Origin: Phoenix dactylifera
Lineage: Eukaryota; Streptophyta; Magnoliopsida; Arecales; Arecaceae
Assembly (NCBI RefSeq): GCF_009389715.1
Contig: NC_052399.1
Location: forward strand, 19,719,646 to 19,783,645
DNA: 64,000 nt
Reading direction: 5' to 3'
The notes beneath the pieces are model-generated. The model did not search any database and was not told the DNA's origin. It saw nothing but the letters and a program-made list of their open reading frames with translations. This document shows, piece after piece, positions 16,026 to 25,991 of the stretch. Each line of letters starts with the position of its first letter. Position 1 is the stretch's first letter. A program made the translations under genes and the position numbers.

Positions 16026-18077
16026 GTGGCCTCGCCAATGGCAGCCGCCGGCGGGGCTGCTGACCGGATGAAACGGGAGGTTCCCATGCCAGGCCGGGCT
16101 GAGACTTATCCACGGTGGGCTGGGGTGGCGCGAGGGCTTCCATCCCAATCGGAGGTGGGCTGCCACAGGTTCACCGAGGAGGAGTTGGCGGAGCTCGAGC
16201 GCCGCTTTCCCCGAGTGGTTACGCTGCCGACGGAGAGGGTGTTGCAGGCGCGGAGTGAGTGGGAGGGGAGAGCTGTGCACGCCAAGAGTCTGGGGCGGCG
16301 CATTCCGGCAGAGATGGTGGCCCGTGAACTCAAAGGACGGGCCAAGCTCCAGCTACCGGTGGAGGTTCTTCCAATGGCGGAGGGCGTTCTGACAATCCGG
16401 TTCGGGTCAGGGGAGGAGCGGGCGAAGGCAATGGATGCGGCCCCTTGGCTGGTTGGTGGTCAACTGATGTCAATGGAGGACTGGCGGCCTGATTTTGTTC
16501 CGGGCATCTACTCGGTGAGCCGGACGGTTGTCTGGGTTAGACTACCGGGGCTGCCGCTGGAATACTGGGACGATGCATCCATCCTGGAGATGGTGGCAGC
16601 GGCGGGTAAGCCACTAATGCTTGATGCAGTGTCCAGTGAGAGGCGGAGGGCCGGCTATGCCCGAGCCAAGGTCGAGATCGACGCCAGCCTCCCTCTGGTC
16701 CCTGGCACACTGGTCCAATGGGGGAAGAATAGGTTCTGGCAGGCCTTCGTTTACGAAGACCTGCCGAGCCTTTGCTACCTCTGTGCCCGCACCGGTCATC
16801 AGGCCGGGGAATGCCGATTTTGCGAGGCGGACGGGAGATCGATCCCGGTGTTCAATGAAGATCCTGGTGGTCCTTCGTCGTCTATGAGGGGAAACTCACC
16901 CGGGGGGAGCAAGCCGCGAGTCTTCGGCCCATGGATGACCTCTTCTAGGTTTCCGGCACAGCGAGGAGGCGTTGGGGCTAGGGTTCCGGTGAGGCCGAAG
17001 GGGACGACGACTCCCCGCACCGTGCCGACTCGGGAACCGGTCCATACCGACTCGGGCTCGTGTCCAGCCAAGGGAGGGGCGAGTGAGCCTCAGTCCTCGC
17101 CGGACTCCGAGGGCTGGCGGAAGCCTAAGAAGGTCGCTCGGCGCGTCTCGCCGGCGAAGGGAGCGGAAGGCGTCGAACCGGTGCTGGGCGGGGCGGCGAC
17201 ACTGATGCAGCGGTCCGAGTCGATACCGAGTCTAACTCGGCAGGGAGCGGTCCAAGCCCAAGTGGGCCCGGTCCGGACCAGGGTTTGTGATCAGGGGCTT
17301 GGGCTGGGCCCTCTCAATCTGAAGAGTGGACCCAGCCCAATGAAGCGGGCCAGAAGCCCCTCAAAGCGGCGGGGGGCCCTCGGGCCGGAGCGCGGCCTGG
17401 GTCGGGACCACTCGGCCCCCCCTGTGCCCGGGTGCTTCGTGCCGGATGTTCGTGTGCCGGAGGATGGGGCGGTGAACAAGATTGGTGACCGGCGGCGCTT
17501 CAGGAGTCGGAGCGCGTCTCCGGCGGTCGCGGAAGGTTTGCGAGGTGGGAGGCCTGTCGGCCGGGGCGGCAAAGGTGGCTGTATCCGGGAGCGACCTTCT
17601 GTGGATCCAGTCTCTCGACGGGGGTTGGCGGCGTGCGGTGGAGAGGGGGGTCTGCCTCCGGTGGTGCCAGGCGGGGTGGATGCTCGGGCGGTGGACGAGC
17701 TCGGGCGAGGTGGTCTCCCGCTAACGGAGGTCGGGCCATCTCCCAGTTCGGTCCGCGGAGGTACCAGGGTTGGTGGAGGGACCGAGACCGTGCGGGATGA
17801 GACGTTGGTTACTCCCACAGACGGCTCACTTGGGAAGAAGGCCCTGGGTGTGGTGTCCATAGGGGGAATGGCAGAGAAGCCCAGGGAGATGGAGGTTCAA
17901 AGTGAGCTTGTGGGCACCGGGCATCCACGTGAAACGGCACATGAAGATTTGGTACACAAGTTGAAGGTGGTGCTTGAGATGGCCGGGCCGGAAGAGGGTG
18001 CGGCGTGTGGCAAGGAGGGAGGGCTGCAAGACCCCGAAGGGGTGGCCACGCATCAAAACTCCCAAGTGAAGTTATGA
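16026..18077 (+). CDS. LINE ORF1 protein (DUF4283-like, CCHC zinc knuckle)
   Basis: 683 residues. The part from about residue 80 to 200 (LPVEVLPMAEGVLTIRF, then PWLVGGQLMSMEDWRPDF) has the pattern of the DUF4283 domain of plant LINE ORF1 proteins. A zinc knuckle follows at residues about 249-262, CYLCARTGHQAGEC, with spacing C-x2-C-x4-H-x4-C. The last 400 residues are basic, Pro/Gly-rich and probably disordered. ORF1 proteins bind the element's RNA and act as chaperones in the retrotransposition complex; this is family knowledge. The start was taken as the first Met of the long frame. It ends in an ATGA overlap with ORF2. Confidence 0.88.
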   Translation: MASPMAAAGGAADRMKREVPMPGRAETYPRWAGVARGLPSQSEVGCHRFTEEELAELERRFPRVVTLPTERVLQARSEWEGRAVHAKSLGRRIPAEMVARELKGRAKLQLPVEVLPMAEGVLTIRFGSGEERAKAMDAAPWLVGGQLMSMEDWRPDFVPGIYSVSRTVVWVRLPGLPLEYWDDASILEMVAAAGKPLMLDAVSSERRRAGYARAKVEIDASLPLVPGTLVQWGKNRFWQAFVYEDLPSLCYLCARTGHQAGECRFCEADGRSIPVFNEDPGGPSSSMRGNSPGGSKPRVFGPWMTSSRFPAQRGGVGARVPVRPKGTTTPRTVPTREPVHTDSGSCPAKGGASEPQSSPDSEGWRKPKKVARRVSPAKGAEGVEPVLGGAATLMQRSESIPSLTRQGAVQAQVGPVRTRVCDQGLGLGPLNLKSGPSPMKRARSPSKRRGALGPERGLGRDHSAPPVPGCFVPDVRVPEDGAVNKIGDRRRFRSRSASPAVAEGLRGGRPVGRGGKGGCIRERPSVDPVSRRGLAACGGEGGLPPVVPGGVDARAVDELGRGGLPLTEVGPSPSSVRGGTRVGGGTETVRDETLVTPTDGSLGKKALGVVSIGGMAEKPREMEVQSELVGTGHPRETAHEDLVHKLKVVLEMAGPEEGAACGKEGGLQDPEGVATHQNSQVKL

Positions 18078-21000
18078 AGGTTCTTCTTTGGAATTGTCGG
18101 GGAGCGGGGAAGCCTTCCTTCCGGCCGGCCTTCCGAAGGTTAGTGAGTTTGCATGACCCAGATGTTTGTGTTTTGCTTGAGACCCGACTGTCGGGATCCA
18201 GTTTGGAACGAGCTAGGCGTGCCATTCCGCGGTCATGGGGGACATATGCGGTGGACTCTCGGGGCCTCTCAGGAGGCATCATGGTGTTATGGAGGCTGGG
18301 GGGTGTTGGTTTTGATGTTTTCCATAAGTGCAACCAACAGGTGATCCTGGTTATTTCTGAGGGGGCCGGGCCTCCGTGGGTCATTTTAGCCACATATGCC
18401 AGTACAGATTATCGGGAGAGGAGACTCTTGTGGGAGGAGGCCACCAACATCATTCAGCTGGGCCACCCTGTGATGATGGCAGGGGACTTTAATTGCATTG
18501 ACAGCCCGGAGGACAAGAGAGGGGGTAAGGTCTTCTCCAACAACATTGAGGTCAGAGAGTTCCAGGACTTTACACAGTCCAATGGGCTGGCTGATCTTGG
18601 TTTCACTGGCCCGCGCTTCACTTGGTGCAACAACAGGCTGGGGATGGCACGTGTTTGGGAGCGGATTGACCGAGTGTACGCGACGCCCAGTTGGCTTCAG
18701 AGGTTTCCGGATTTCTTGGTGCGCCACCTGCCCAGGATTGCTTCTGACCACTGCCCAGTATTGGTGAGTACCTCTCATACCTTTCCCGTTCATCCTCCTT
18801 TTCGTTTTGAGAAATTATGGCTGTCTTACCCACGGTCGTGGGAGGTGGTGAGAGAGGTGTGGCAGATGCCGGTTAGGGGGGATGTGATGTACAGGGTGAC
18901 CCGGAAACTTGAGCTGACTAGACGCCGTTTGCAAAGGTGGAATAAGGAGGAGGTGGGGAATATTTTCAGGAGGGTGGAGGAGACAGAGGCATCCATTACT
19001 AGGCTTCAGGCACTTGAGGACAGAGGGGGTGGCCTTTCAGAGGTGGATCAGGGGGAGCTCAGGGGGCTACTGGCTAGACATACCTCCCTTTTGAGGCAGC
19101 AGGAGGTGTTTTGGAGGCAGAAGTCCAGGGTTCAGTGGATCAGGGAGGGGGATCGGAATACCAGTTTCTTTCACCAGTCGACCATCATCAGGAGACATCG
19201 GAACCGGATTGGCCGGATTAGGGACAGTAGTGGGCGGGTGTCTGAGGATCAGGAGACAGTCAGGAGGATATTGGTGCAGTTTTTTCGGGAGAGATGGACC
19301 GAGTCAGGAGGCACATATGGAGGAGCTTGCGGACCGGCACCAGGGAGGCAGGTATCAGTGGAGGAGAACGCTGCTTTGGTTAGTCCAGTGTCCGGGGATG
19401 AGGTACATGCGGCCCTTTGGTCTTTGGGCGAGGACAGAGCCCCGGGGCCAGATGGTTTTCCCCCTATCTTTTTCAGGAGGTACTGGCACATAGTTAGACA
19501 GGAGGTGATTGCGGCAGTCCAGCAGTTTTTTGTGTCGACAGAGATGCCCGTGGAGTGGAGGAGGACCTTCATTACACTGATTCCGAAGAGACAGGACCCT
19601 ATTGAGTCGTGCCACTATAGACCGATCAGCTTGTGCACCACCCTGTATAAGGTGGTGGCGAGGGTACTAGTCCAGAGGATGAGGGGTATCCTACCCAGAC
19701 TCATTTGCCCTGAGCAGGGGGCTTTTGTTGGGGGGCGTTCCATTTCGGATAACGTCCTCATTGCTCATGAGTTCATGGCTGACCTCCAGAAAGCGCCTAA
19801 GAGCAGGTGCTTAATGGGAGTCAAACTCGATATGGAGCGAGCATACGACAGGATGAGATGGGAGTTCGTGCGGCGATGCTTGGAGGGGTTTGGATTTCAC
19901 CCGCAGTGGGTTAGATGGGTGCTCGGTTGTATACTGTCCCCGTCCTTTGCCTTATTGTTTAATGGCTCACCATCATGTTTCTTCGAGTCGTCAGTAGGAT
20001 TGAGACAGGGCTGCCCTTTGTCACCACTTCTGTTCATTCTATGTGCAGATTCTCTGTCCCGTGCACTCAGACTGGCTGTCCATGAGCAGGAGTTGGAGGT
20101 CTATGGCCCAGGGGCCGGGACGGCCAGGGTTTCGCATCTACTATTTGCTGATGATTGTATACTGTTAGCCCGCGCGACGAGCAGATCAGCCCGGGCCATC
20201 AGCCGGATCTTGGGGGCATACTGTGGTGTATCGGGGCAGCTGGTTAATCTGACCAAGTCTGCCATTTTCTTTAGCCCGAAGATTGACCATGGTGCGAGGC
20301 AGTCTATTATGAGCCTCCTAGGGATTGGAGAGCAGGTGGGGACCCTTACATACCTTGGGGTGCCTATTACGGGACGTCGGCTACGACGGAGGGAGTGTAC
20401 ATCTATGGAGCAGAGCATCACCCACCGTCTGGAGGGCTGGCAGGCGGGTGCACTATCGATGATGGGCCGAGTCACCTTGGTACGGTCAGTGTTGAGCTCT
20501 ATCCCCATTTATTTGCTCTCCAACACCCTGGTCCCTCTCGTTGTGATCCGGGGATTGGAGAGGATGTTTCGCACGTTCATCTGGGGACGGCGGGGAGGCA
20601 GAGACGGTGTTCACCTGGTGGCTTGGGAGTCTATTTGCCAGCCGACCGACAGGGGAGGACTTGGTGTTCATTCACTGGTCGAGCGGAGGGAGTTATTGGC
20701 GACCAGATTGGCCGCCAGGTTTATTCTAGAGCCTGAGGGCCTTTGGGGCTCACTACTGAGGGCGAAGTATGGGGATCCTGCCCCCCACTACGCCCTACGC
20801 TCTGGCCGTGGAGCTTCTTTTATTTGGCGAGAGATCTGTGCTCGCGCCCCGGGAGTGTTGCCAGAGATCAGGTGGGAGATTGGGGATGGGCGGTCGATCA
20901 GCATTTTGGAGGACAGATGGCTGGCTGAGGTAGCTCTGCACGGGTGGCCCACTGAGATTGACCATGGTTGGATGGAGGGACGTAGAGTGTGTGCCTTATT

Positions 21001-21871
21001 TGTCCCGGGGGAGCGGAGGTGGGACACGAGTCTTGTTCGACAGGTGTTCGGGGAGCACCTTGCTGAGCGCGTCCTAGCTCTGCCGATCCCGGAGGGGGAG
21101 GCAGTGGATAGGAGGGTATGGAGCAGGACAGGCAGGACGACTGTGAGAGTTCGGGACCTTTTAGCGATTGGTAAAGGGCCCCCTGTGAGACAGATGGACT
21201 GCGGCTGGATATGGAGGATGCATATTCACCCCCGAGTGGCCTTGTTCCTGTGGAAGGTGGCTTGGGGGTGTTTACCTACTTGTGGGGTCCTGGCGAGACG
21301 GGGAGTGAGGGTCCCGGCCGGATGTGGAGCTTGTCAGGCGACAGAGGAGACCATCTATCATGTCCTGTTTGGGTGCCCGAGAGCTAGTCAGATATGGAGA
21401 CATGCTTCCGCTCAGCCCGACCATAGGCAGTTGTGGGCGTCTATTGAGGAGTTCCTTCGTCATTTGGAGGCTTCGGTCCGGGGGTCTGTATACATGGAGA
21501 GGGGGACTCGTGATGCCTACCTGGCCTATCATTGTTGGCTGGGGAGGAATACATGGGTCTTCGATGGTGAGAGCCTCCATCCGAGGGTGGTGGCGGACCG
21601 AGCTCTACGGCTTGCGGCGGAGATCAGCGGCGCCAGTGAGGCTCCACCTACTGGGTTGGCGAGGGACATCTGGGGCCCCCATTCTGCTCTTGCAGCGTCC
21701 AGGACGATACTTGTATCCTGGGTGCCCCCACCCCCTGGCTTTCTCAAGGTGAACTTCGATGGCAGTGTATCAGCGGATGGGAGCTGTGGAGGTGTGGGAT
21801 TCATTATCAGGGATCATGATGCCAGACTTGTGGCGGCAGGTGGACGCAGGATTTTGGTTTATCAGTGGTGA
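18074..21871 (+). CDS. LINE ORF2: endonuclease, reverse transcriptase, zinc-binding domain
   Basis: 1265 residues from the ATG at 18074, chosen because MKVLLWNCRGAGK is the usual start of plant LINE endonucleases; the frame is open a little further upstream inside ORF1. The apurinic-type endonuclease shows WNCRG, LLETRL, GDFNCI and ASDHCP. The reverse transcriptase shows LIPKR, YRPISLC, KLDMERAYDR, GLRQGCPLSP and the catalytic LLFADDC near residue 690. A zf-RVT region lies near residues 1035-1105 (FLWKVAWGCLPT, then CGACQATEET). The RNase H domain begins at NFDGSVSADG near residue 1225 but runs into a TGA at 21869-21871 after a one-base frame slip. The protein copies its own RNA into the genome by target-primed reverse transcription. 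Confidence 0.92.
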   Translation: MKVLLWNCRGAGKPSFRPAFRRLVSLHDPDVCVLLETRLSGSSLERARRAIPRSWGTYAVDSRGLSGGIMVLWRLGGVGFDVFHKCNQQVILVISEGAGPPWVILATYASTDYRERRLLWEEATNIIQLGHPVMMAGDFNCIDSPEDKRGGKVFSNNIEVREFQDFTQSNGLADLGFTGPRFTWCNNRLGMARVWERIDRVYATPSWLQRFPDFLVRHLPRIASDHCPVLVSTSHTFPVHPPFRFEKLWLSYPRSWEVVREVWQMPVRGDVMYRVTRKLELTRRRLQRWNKEEVGNIFRRVEETEASITRLQALEDRGGGLSEVDQGELRGLLARHTSLLRQQEVFWRQKSRVQWIREGDRNTSFFHQSTIIRRHRNRIGRIRDSSGRVSEDQETVRRILVQFFRERWTESGGTYGGACGPAPGRQVSVEENAALVSPVSGDEVHAALWSLGEDRAPGPDGFPPIFFRRYWHIVRQEVIAAVQQFFVSTEMPVEWRRTFITLIPKRQDPIESCHYRPISLCTTLYKVVARVLVQRMRGILPRLICPEQGAFVGGRSISDNVLIAHEFMADLQKAPKSRCLMGVKLDMERAYDRMRWEFVRRCLEGFGFHPQWVRWVLGCILSPSFALLFNGSPSCFFESSVGLRQGCPLSPLLFILCADSLSRALRLAVHEQELEVYGPGAGTARVSHLLFADDCILLARATSRSARAISRILGAYCGVSGQLVNLTKSAIFFSPKIDHGARQSIMSLLGIGEQVGTLTYLGVPITGRRLRRRECTSMEQSITHRLEGWQAGALSMMGRVTLVRSVLSSIPIYLLSNTLVPLVVIRGLERMFRTFIWGRRGGRDGVHLVAWESICQPTDRGGLGVHSLVERRELLATRLAARFILEPEGLWGSLLRAKYGDPAPHYALRSGRGASFIWREICARAPGVLPEIRWEIGDGRSISILEDRWLAEVALHGWPTEIDHGWMEGRRVCALFVPGERRWDTSLVRQVFGEHLAERVLALPIPEGEAVDRRVWSRTGRTTVRVRDLLAIGKGPPVRQMDCGWIWRMHIHPRVALFLWKVAWGCLPTCGVLARRGVRVPAGCGACQATEETIYHVLFGCPRASQIWRHASAQPDHRQLWASIEEFLRHLEASVRGSVYMERGTRDAYLAYHCWLGRNTWVFDGESLHPRVVADRALRLAAEISGASEAPPTGLARDIWGPHSALAASRTILVSWVPPPPGFLKVNFDGSVSADGSCGGVGFIIRDHDARLVAAGGRRILVYQW

Positions 21872-22227
21872 CTGCAGAGCTTCAGGCGGCCTGGGAGGGT
21901 ATCTCCTATGCGAGGCGGGTACTTGGAGAGGGTCACATCCTTCTCGAGGGGGACTCGACCACGGTGATTGGGTGGATCCGGGGAGGGGGGTACTCAGTCG
22001 AGGACCGGCCGCTGCTTCACGATATCCGTAGAGCATTGGGGGAGTTTGTCTCTTACCAAGCCTCGCACGTATATCGGGAGGCAAACGGTGCGGCTGACTG
22101 GGTTGCTTCTTTCGCGGCTCATCATTCGGGAGACTTTCTTTGGGTAGACCACGAGGCTGTGCCTGCGTCTTTACGCAGTATTTTGTTTTCTGATTTTGTA
22201 GGCCAGCTTCACGCCCGTCGTGTGTGA
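21872..22227 (+). pseudogene. RNase H remainder of LINE ORF2, out of frame
   Basis: The frame shifted by one base relative to ORF2 continues the RNase H domain: TAELQAAWEGISYARRVL, LLEGDSTTVIGWI and HVYREANGAADWVA, ending near 22227. These are the E, D and HxxREAN...AD motifs of plant LINE RNase H. The slip lies at about 21850-21868, where the two frames overlap. The reverse transcriptase is unaffected, so only RNase H is lost from the translated product. Confidence 0.88.
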
Positions 22228-22276
22228 GCGGCCGTTTTACCAAAAAAAAAAAAAAAAAAAAAAGGATAAGAATAGG

Positions 22277-23293
22277 TTTAAGGGAAGAGTCTCACCTCCA
22301 CTTAAATACCTACAAAACTAGGCGGAAGAGAAGGAGTCGCACCTTCTTTCTTCACCTCTTCTTGGCGTCACACCAAGGAAGGACAAGAGACTCTCTTCTC
22401 ACGTGAAGGGCTCTCAAAGCTCTCAAAAACTCAAGAAAATTTTACTCAAATTAATTCTGAATTTTATTTTCAACCTCTCTTTTATATAGAGAAGGAGGTT
22501 GGAAAAATAAGGACTCTTGCAACCAGAAATTTTAGGGACTCCTTCTAAACATGGACTCCTATTAAATATGGACTCTTTTAATTTAAATCAAACATTTGAC
22601 GAAATCAACTGATGAAATCAACTGACAAAATCAACTGATGAAATCTACTAAACCAACTAAGACTCCTAAATAACTAGGATTCTGTAAAGACACATGCACT
22701 AAGAGTCCAAATCAATTAGGACTCTTTCAAACGACATATAGACTTAATAAACAAAACTCCAAATAATCTAGGACTTCTTACGGCGCATGGAAGAGAGTCT
22801 AAATCAATTAGGACTCTTTTCCAAGCACCACATGGACCAAATAGATAACTCCTAATCACTTAAGGACTCCTCAACAAAGTAGGACTTTGAATAGTCAATC
22901 CCATTCCTATTTTAAAAGGTATATGGATTCCGGATTGAAAATATGGATATATTTCATTCTCCTTTTGGAGACCGACCCATCTTTCTCTCTAGAGGGGCCC
23001 AAAAGATACAAATACGCTCCTGAGGTAAACATCTCCATGCCTAAGTCTCTTCACGCCATGAAATCCTAACGAGAATAGGACTTCTCCTATGCAAATGGAC
23101 ACATCATCACGTTCTCAATTGGGTCCACACAAAGTGACTTGGGTTGACTCGATTACAACTCAATTACATAGACTCAATCCAGCACAAATCAGAAATTACA
23201 AACCCAAATTAAGGACCCAATGTAACTAGGTGTTGAAAATATTGGACCCATTGTGTTTCGGGCATGCTCAAACAATGATCCAAACACGATGCA
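22277..23293. other. AT-rich intergenic or old repeat interrupted by the LINE
   Basis: No gene seen. The phrase GGACTC followed by AATTAGGACTC-like text recurs several times between 22500 and 22890, and a TTTTATATAGAGAAGGAGG box lies near 22480. The sequence before the LINE (about 15650-15873) and this stretch were contiguous before the LINE landed. It may be an LTR-element fossil, but I could not fix ends. Confidence 0.35.
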
Positions 23294-23565
23294 TATCTAG
23301 AATGACTCGGGCTCCTGCTCCTACATTAAGAAGGTCGGAACAATCCGAAATCAGGATGACTAATATTCTCTCCAACACACTCAAATGCGCACAATAAATA
23401 AAAGAATTTTTCTTATTGGTCTCCTTACATCTAGAATGACTCGGGCACCTGCTCATGCATTAAGAAGGTCGGAACAATCCGAAATCAGGATGACTAATAT
23501 TTTCTCCAACACACTCAAATGTGCACAATAAATAAAAGAATTTCTTTCATTGATCTCCTCTATTG
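23294..23565. repeat. 135-bp tandem direct repeat, two units
   Basis: Unit 1 is 23294-23428 and unit 2 is about 23429-23565; both start ATCTAGAATGACTCGGGC and differ at only a few bases. A single copy of the same unit, mixing bases typical of unit 1 and unit 2, starts the distal duplicated segment at about 31908. Confidence 0.85.
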
Positions 23566-25248
23566 ACACCAATCACATGTATCAATCCATCTATTTCTTC
23601 TATTACATTGCATTTTCATCAATCACTAAGCGCCATCTAAGTTTGTGGAATTGTGCAGGCTGCGTACTTGGTGGCCATACTTGGTGTAGTCAGTAACAGA
23701 GCTTAGTTTAGTTATCTTGGGGTGGCATGCCCATCGGTCAACTATGTTTTATATCTTCGTAACATCAATATGAGAGGAAGAATTCAATTATTAAAGATGT
23801 ACTTTAATGGTGAACCACAACATCGTTCTTTGCTGCCACACATGATGGTAACGGGCATACTTTAGTGCTTTGTGAACAGACAAAATTATGAGCAATACTT
23901 GATAAATTTGTGACCGAGAGCCACTTTATATGAAAGCAACACTTGATCTTTTTTTTTTTTCATCTTACTATTATAGGGTTATAATGGGCACGTGAGTGGA
24001 CTTCACTCTAAGATATTTTATGCGAAGCTACTTTATATGCAAGCAAACCTTAATCTACATTTTGTTTTAATTTTTATTGCAGTTTTTAAACTTGCTGCTT
24101 GTGACTTGAAATACGTTTTTTCAAAGTTACTCACATAACATAGGCCTTTTATCTCCGTTTGCTCGTTTGTACTTGAGGACTCAGAAAGTGACATGTCTGC
24201 TTCAGGAAGAGCGACTCCACAACATTCGTTCAGGGCGTACGACTAACCCAGTAGTTTAGTACCTCTTCCTTCTCTTAATGCTCATATCCTCGGCTTCAGG
24301 CTTCTCTGGCTTGTTCGAATTTGCGACAGTACGGATAAAAATAAATTAATAAAATATTGTTTTAAAAAAACTACTATTACTTTTATTTATGGAGTTTTGT
24401 GTAGACTATAAAAATTGATCTAATTTCTATCTATTATTATGGTATTAGGATCAGATTGGATACCAAAATAAATGGATTCAGGATGAAATCTACCCTTTAT
24501 GAATGAGATAAGTAGATTTCACTTCTAAGATATTTTCAAAATGAAATCAGGTAAAATACTCAGATAAGTTCATTAAGTAAATAAAATCACACAGTATTTA
24601 AAAGGAAATTAAAAGGGTAAATAAGGAGGACATGGAATTGTGCAGGAAAGAGAAATGAAAGAGCTACAGGGATACGCTTTTGATGGTAAAAATGCACTGA
24701 TTTTCCTGGTCCGAGATACTTGGGACGAAAATCGGCTAACAAAATATTACATAATAATTTGATTGCGCAACCTCAAACATAGAGTCCTACGGATCTCATG
24801 TCTCATACTTCCAACTAAAATACCAATCTTTCTATGCCAAGACAAAAAATTAGGATAATTATGATAGAAAAATATTATTATTCGTAAGTCCAAAGTGACT
24901 TGTTTTGTAATTTAAATACTGTTATAAATCCGTCTTCATCTTCTTGATATGAACCCACCACTTCATTGGCTAGAACACAGAAATGGCAACCTTTGAGGCC
25001 CTAAAATTCTCTGGATCTAGTCAACTAGGTAATGCTCTTGCGGTCACATCTCCTCCCTTTTTAAGAAATTCCAAGTCCAGGATTCTAATTTATTTATCTT
25101 GACCTGGTCTTTTCTTACCCCCTTCACCCACCCACCCCACCGCCTATCACATGCCCATCTTCCTAGCTACAAACGAAGAATCGGCTAAATGTAGCTTTCG
25201 AACGAGCTTTGCCAGTAAAAACAAAAAAAAAAAAAGTCAAGCACTCGC

Positions 25249-25554
25249 TTTTTTTTTTTTGGTAAATAATAGAAGGGGAGGGGGAGGGACCAGCTAGCCT
25301 ACCCGCGTAGCATCTCCACTGAACCCCCCTTTCATCAGGGAATGTTCGATACAGGTCACAGGTTTCGCGTGCCTTCTTCGACCCGTGGGCTCACCGCCTC
25401 ATGTGTGGATACGTCACCCCAGCGCCACCTTGGTACAAGTGGAAGAAAAGCATAACCGCCAGCAAGCCATCCGGACGTGGGGCATCTGCGTTTCGAACTC
25501 GGATAACTTGAGCGAAATTATCGCTGCCTTACCACTAGGCTACCACTTTGGTGG
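25249..25554 (-). mobile_element. tRNA-derived SINE with 11-bp target duplication
   Basis: Read on the minus strand, the 5' part shows an A box (GTAGCCTAGTGGTAAGG) and a B box (GAGTTCGAAAC) about 35 bases later, which together form an internal RNA polymerase III promoter. The 3' end is a short T/A-rich tail (plus-strand T run at 25249-25260). CAAGCACTCGC flanks it on both sides (25238-25248 and 25555-25565). In the sister module the same place (27724-27734, CAAGCACCCGC) is empty, which fixes both ends. About 306 bp with no coding capacity; such elements move using LINE proteins. Confidence 0.88.
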
Positions 25555-25838
25555 CAAGCACTCGCACTTCCCAGCAAGAGTTTTGCTACTCTTCCAAAGA
25601 AGTGAATGCTTGCTTTGGGTTTCTTTATTAGCCATTCCATAAAATTGAATGGCACTCCATTTCGCTTATCATCAATTTTTTTTTCTTATTAATTGTTACG
25701 CTCTGTCACCAGTACAAGCTAATCAGAAACTTAAGTATACTTTATTTTTTTAATTAATTAGATATTTTATACCCATAAGATTTTCTTATTGTTCAGCACA
25801 AAAAAATGATGCTCTATTCGCCTTGCACGAGTACCATG

Positions 25839-25991
25839 ATTAAGGGTACTGGTTGGTGCCTTGCAGCAGCACGCCCAGCTCCAACGGAGGACAAACGGCG
25901 CTCCCAAACTCCTCGTCCGACTCCAGCACGCTCATCGACTCGGAAACCAGGCAAATCTCCAGATCCACGCTCCCCCCTCCCTCTCAACATA
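25839..25991 (-). pseudogene. BAHD acyltransferase 3'-end relic 1
   Basis: It is nearly identical to the last 150 bp of the BAHD gene at 28081 (including the region of the stop and the SVDLEICL-type sequence), and the homology continues into the 3' flank (25770-25838). It covers only about 50 C-terminal codons and stops abruptly at about 25991. There is no HxxxD or FGWG motif, so it is non-functional. It is a product of the local tandem array. Confidence 0.85.

Larger units (their letters stand above)
15890..22260 (+). mobile_element. L1-type LINE, near full length, 16-bp target duplication
   Basis: A non-LTR retrotransposon of 6.37 kb with a short 5' leader, ORF1, ORF2 and a 3' poly-A tail (about 22242-22263). 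It is flanked by AAAGGATAAGAATAGG at 15874-15889 and again at 22261-22276; the first As of the right copy merge with the tail. Base composition is GC-rich, unlike its surroundings. The second LINE in this window (41097-44839) encodes a related but clearly different ORF2, so they belong to separate subfamilies. Endonuclease and reverse-transcriptase catalytic residues are all visible. Apart from one frameshift in the RNase H part the coding capacity is whole, implying a young insertion. Confidence 0.93.

Noticed and set aside
17291-18393. Minus-strand open frames of up to 194 codons inside the LINE
   Set aside because: Antisense shadows of GC-rich ORF1 and the start of ORF2; Pro/Arg/Ser-rich without motifs.
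23294-23565. CRISPR-like array
   Set aside because: Only two long adjacent units without spacers, in a plant nuclear context; an ordinary tandem duplication.
25500-25556. tRNA gene suggested by A and B boxes
   Set aside because: No full cloverleaf could be drawn, and the boxes belong to a SINE with target duplications.
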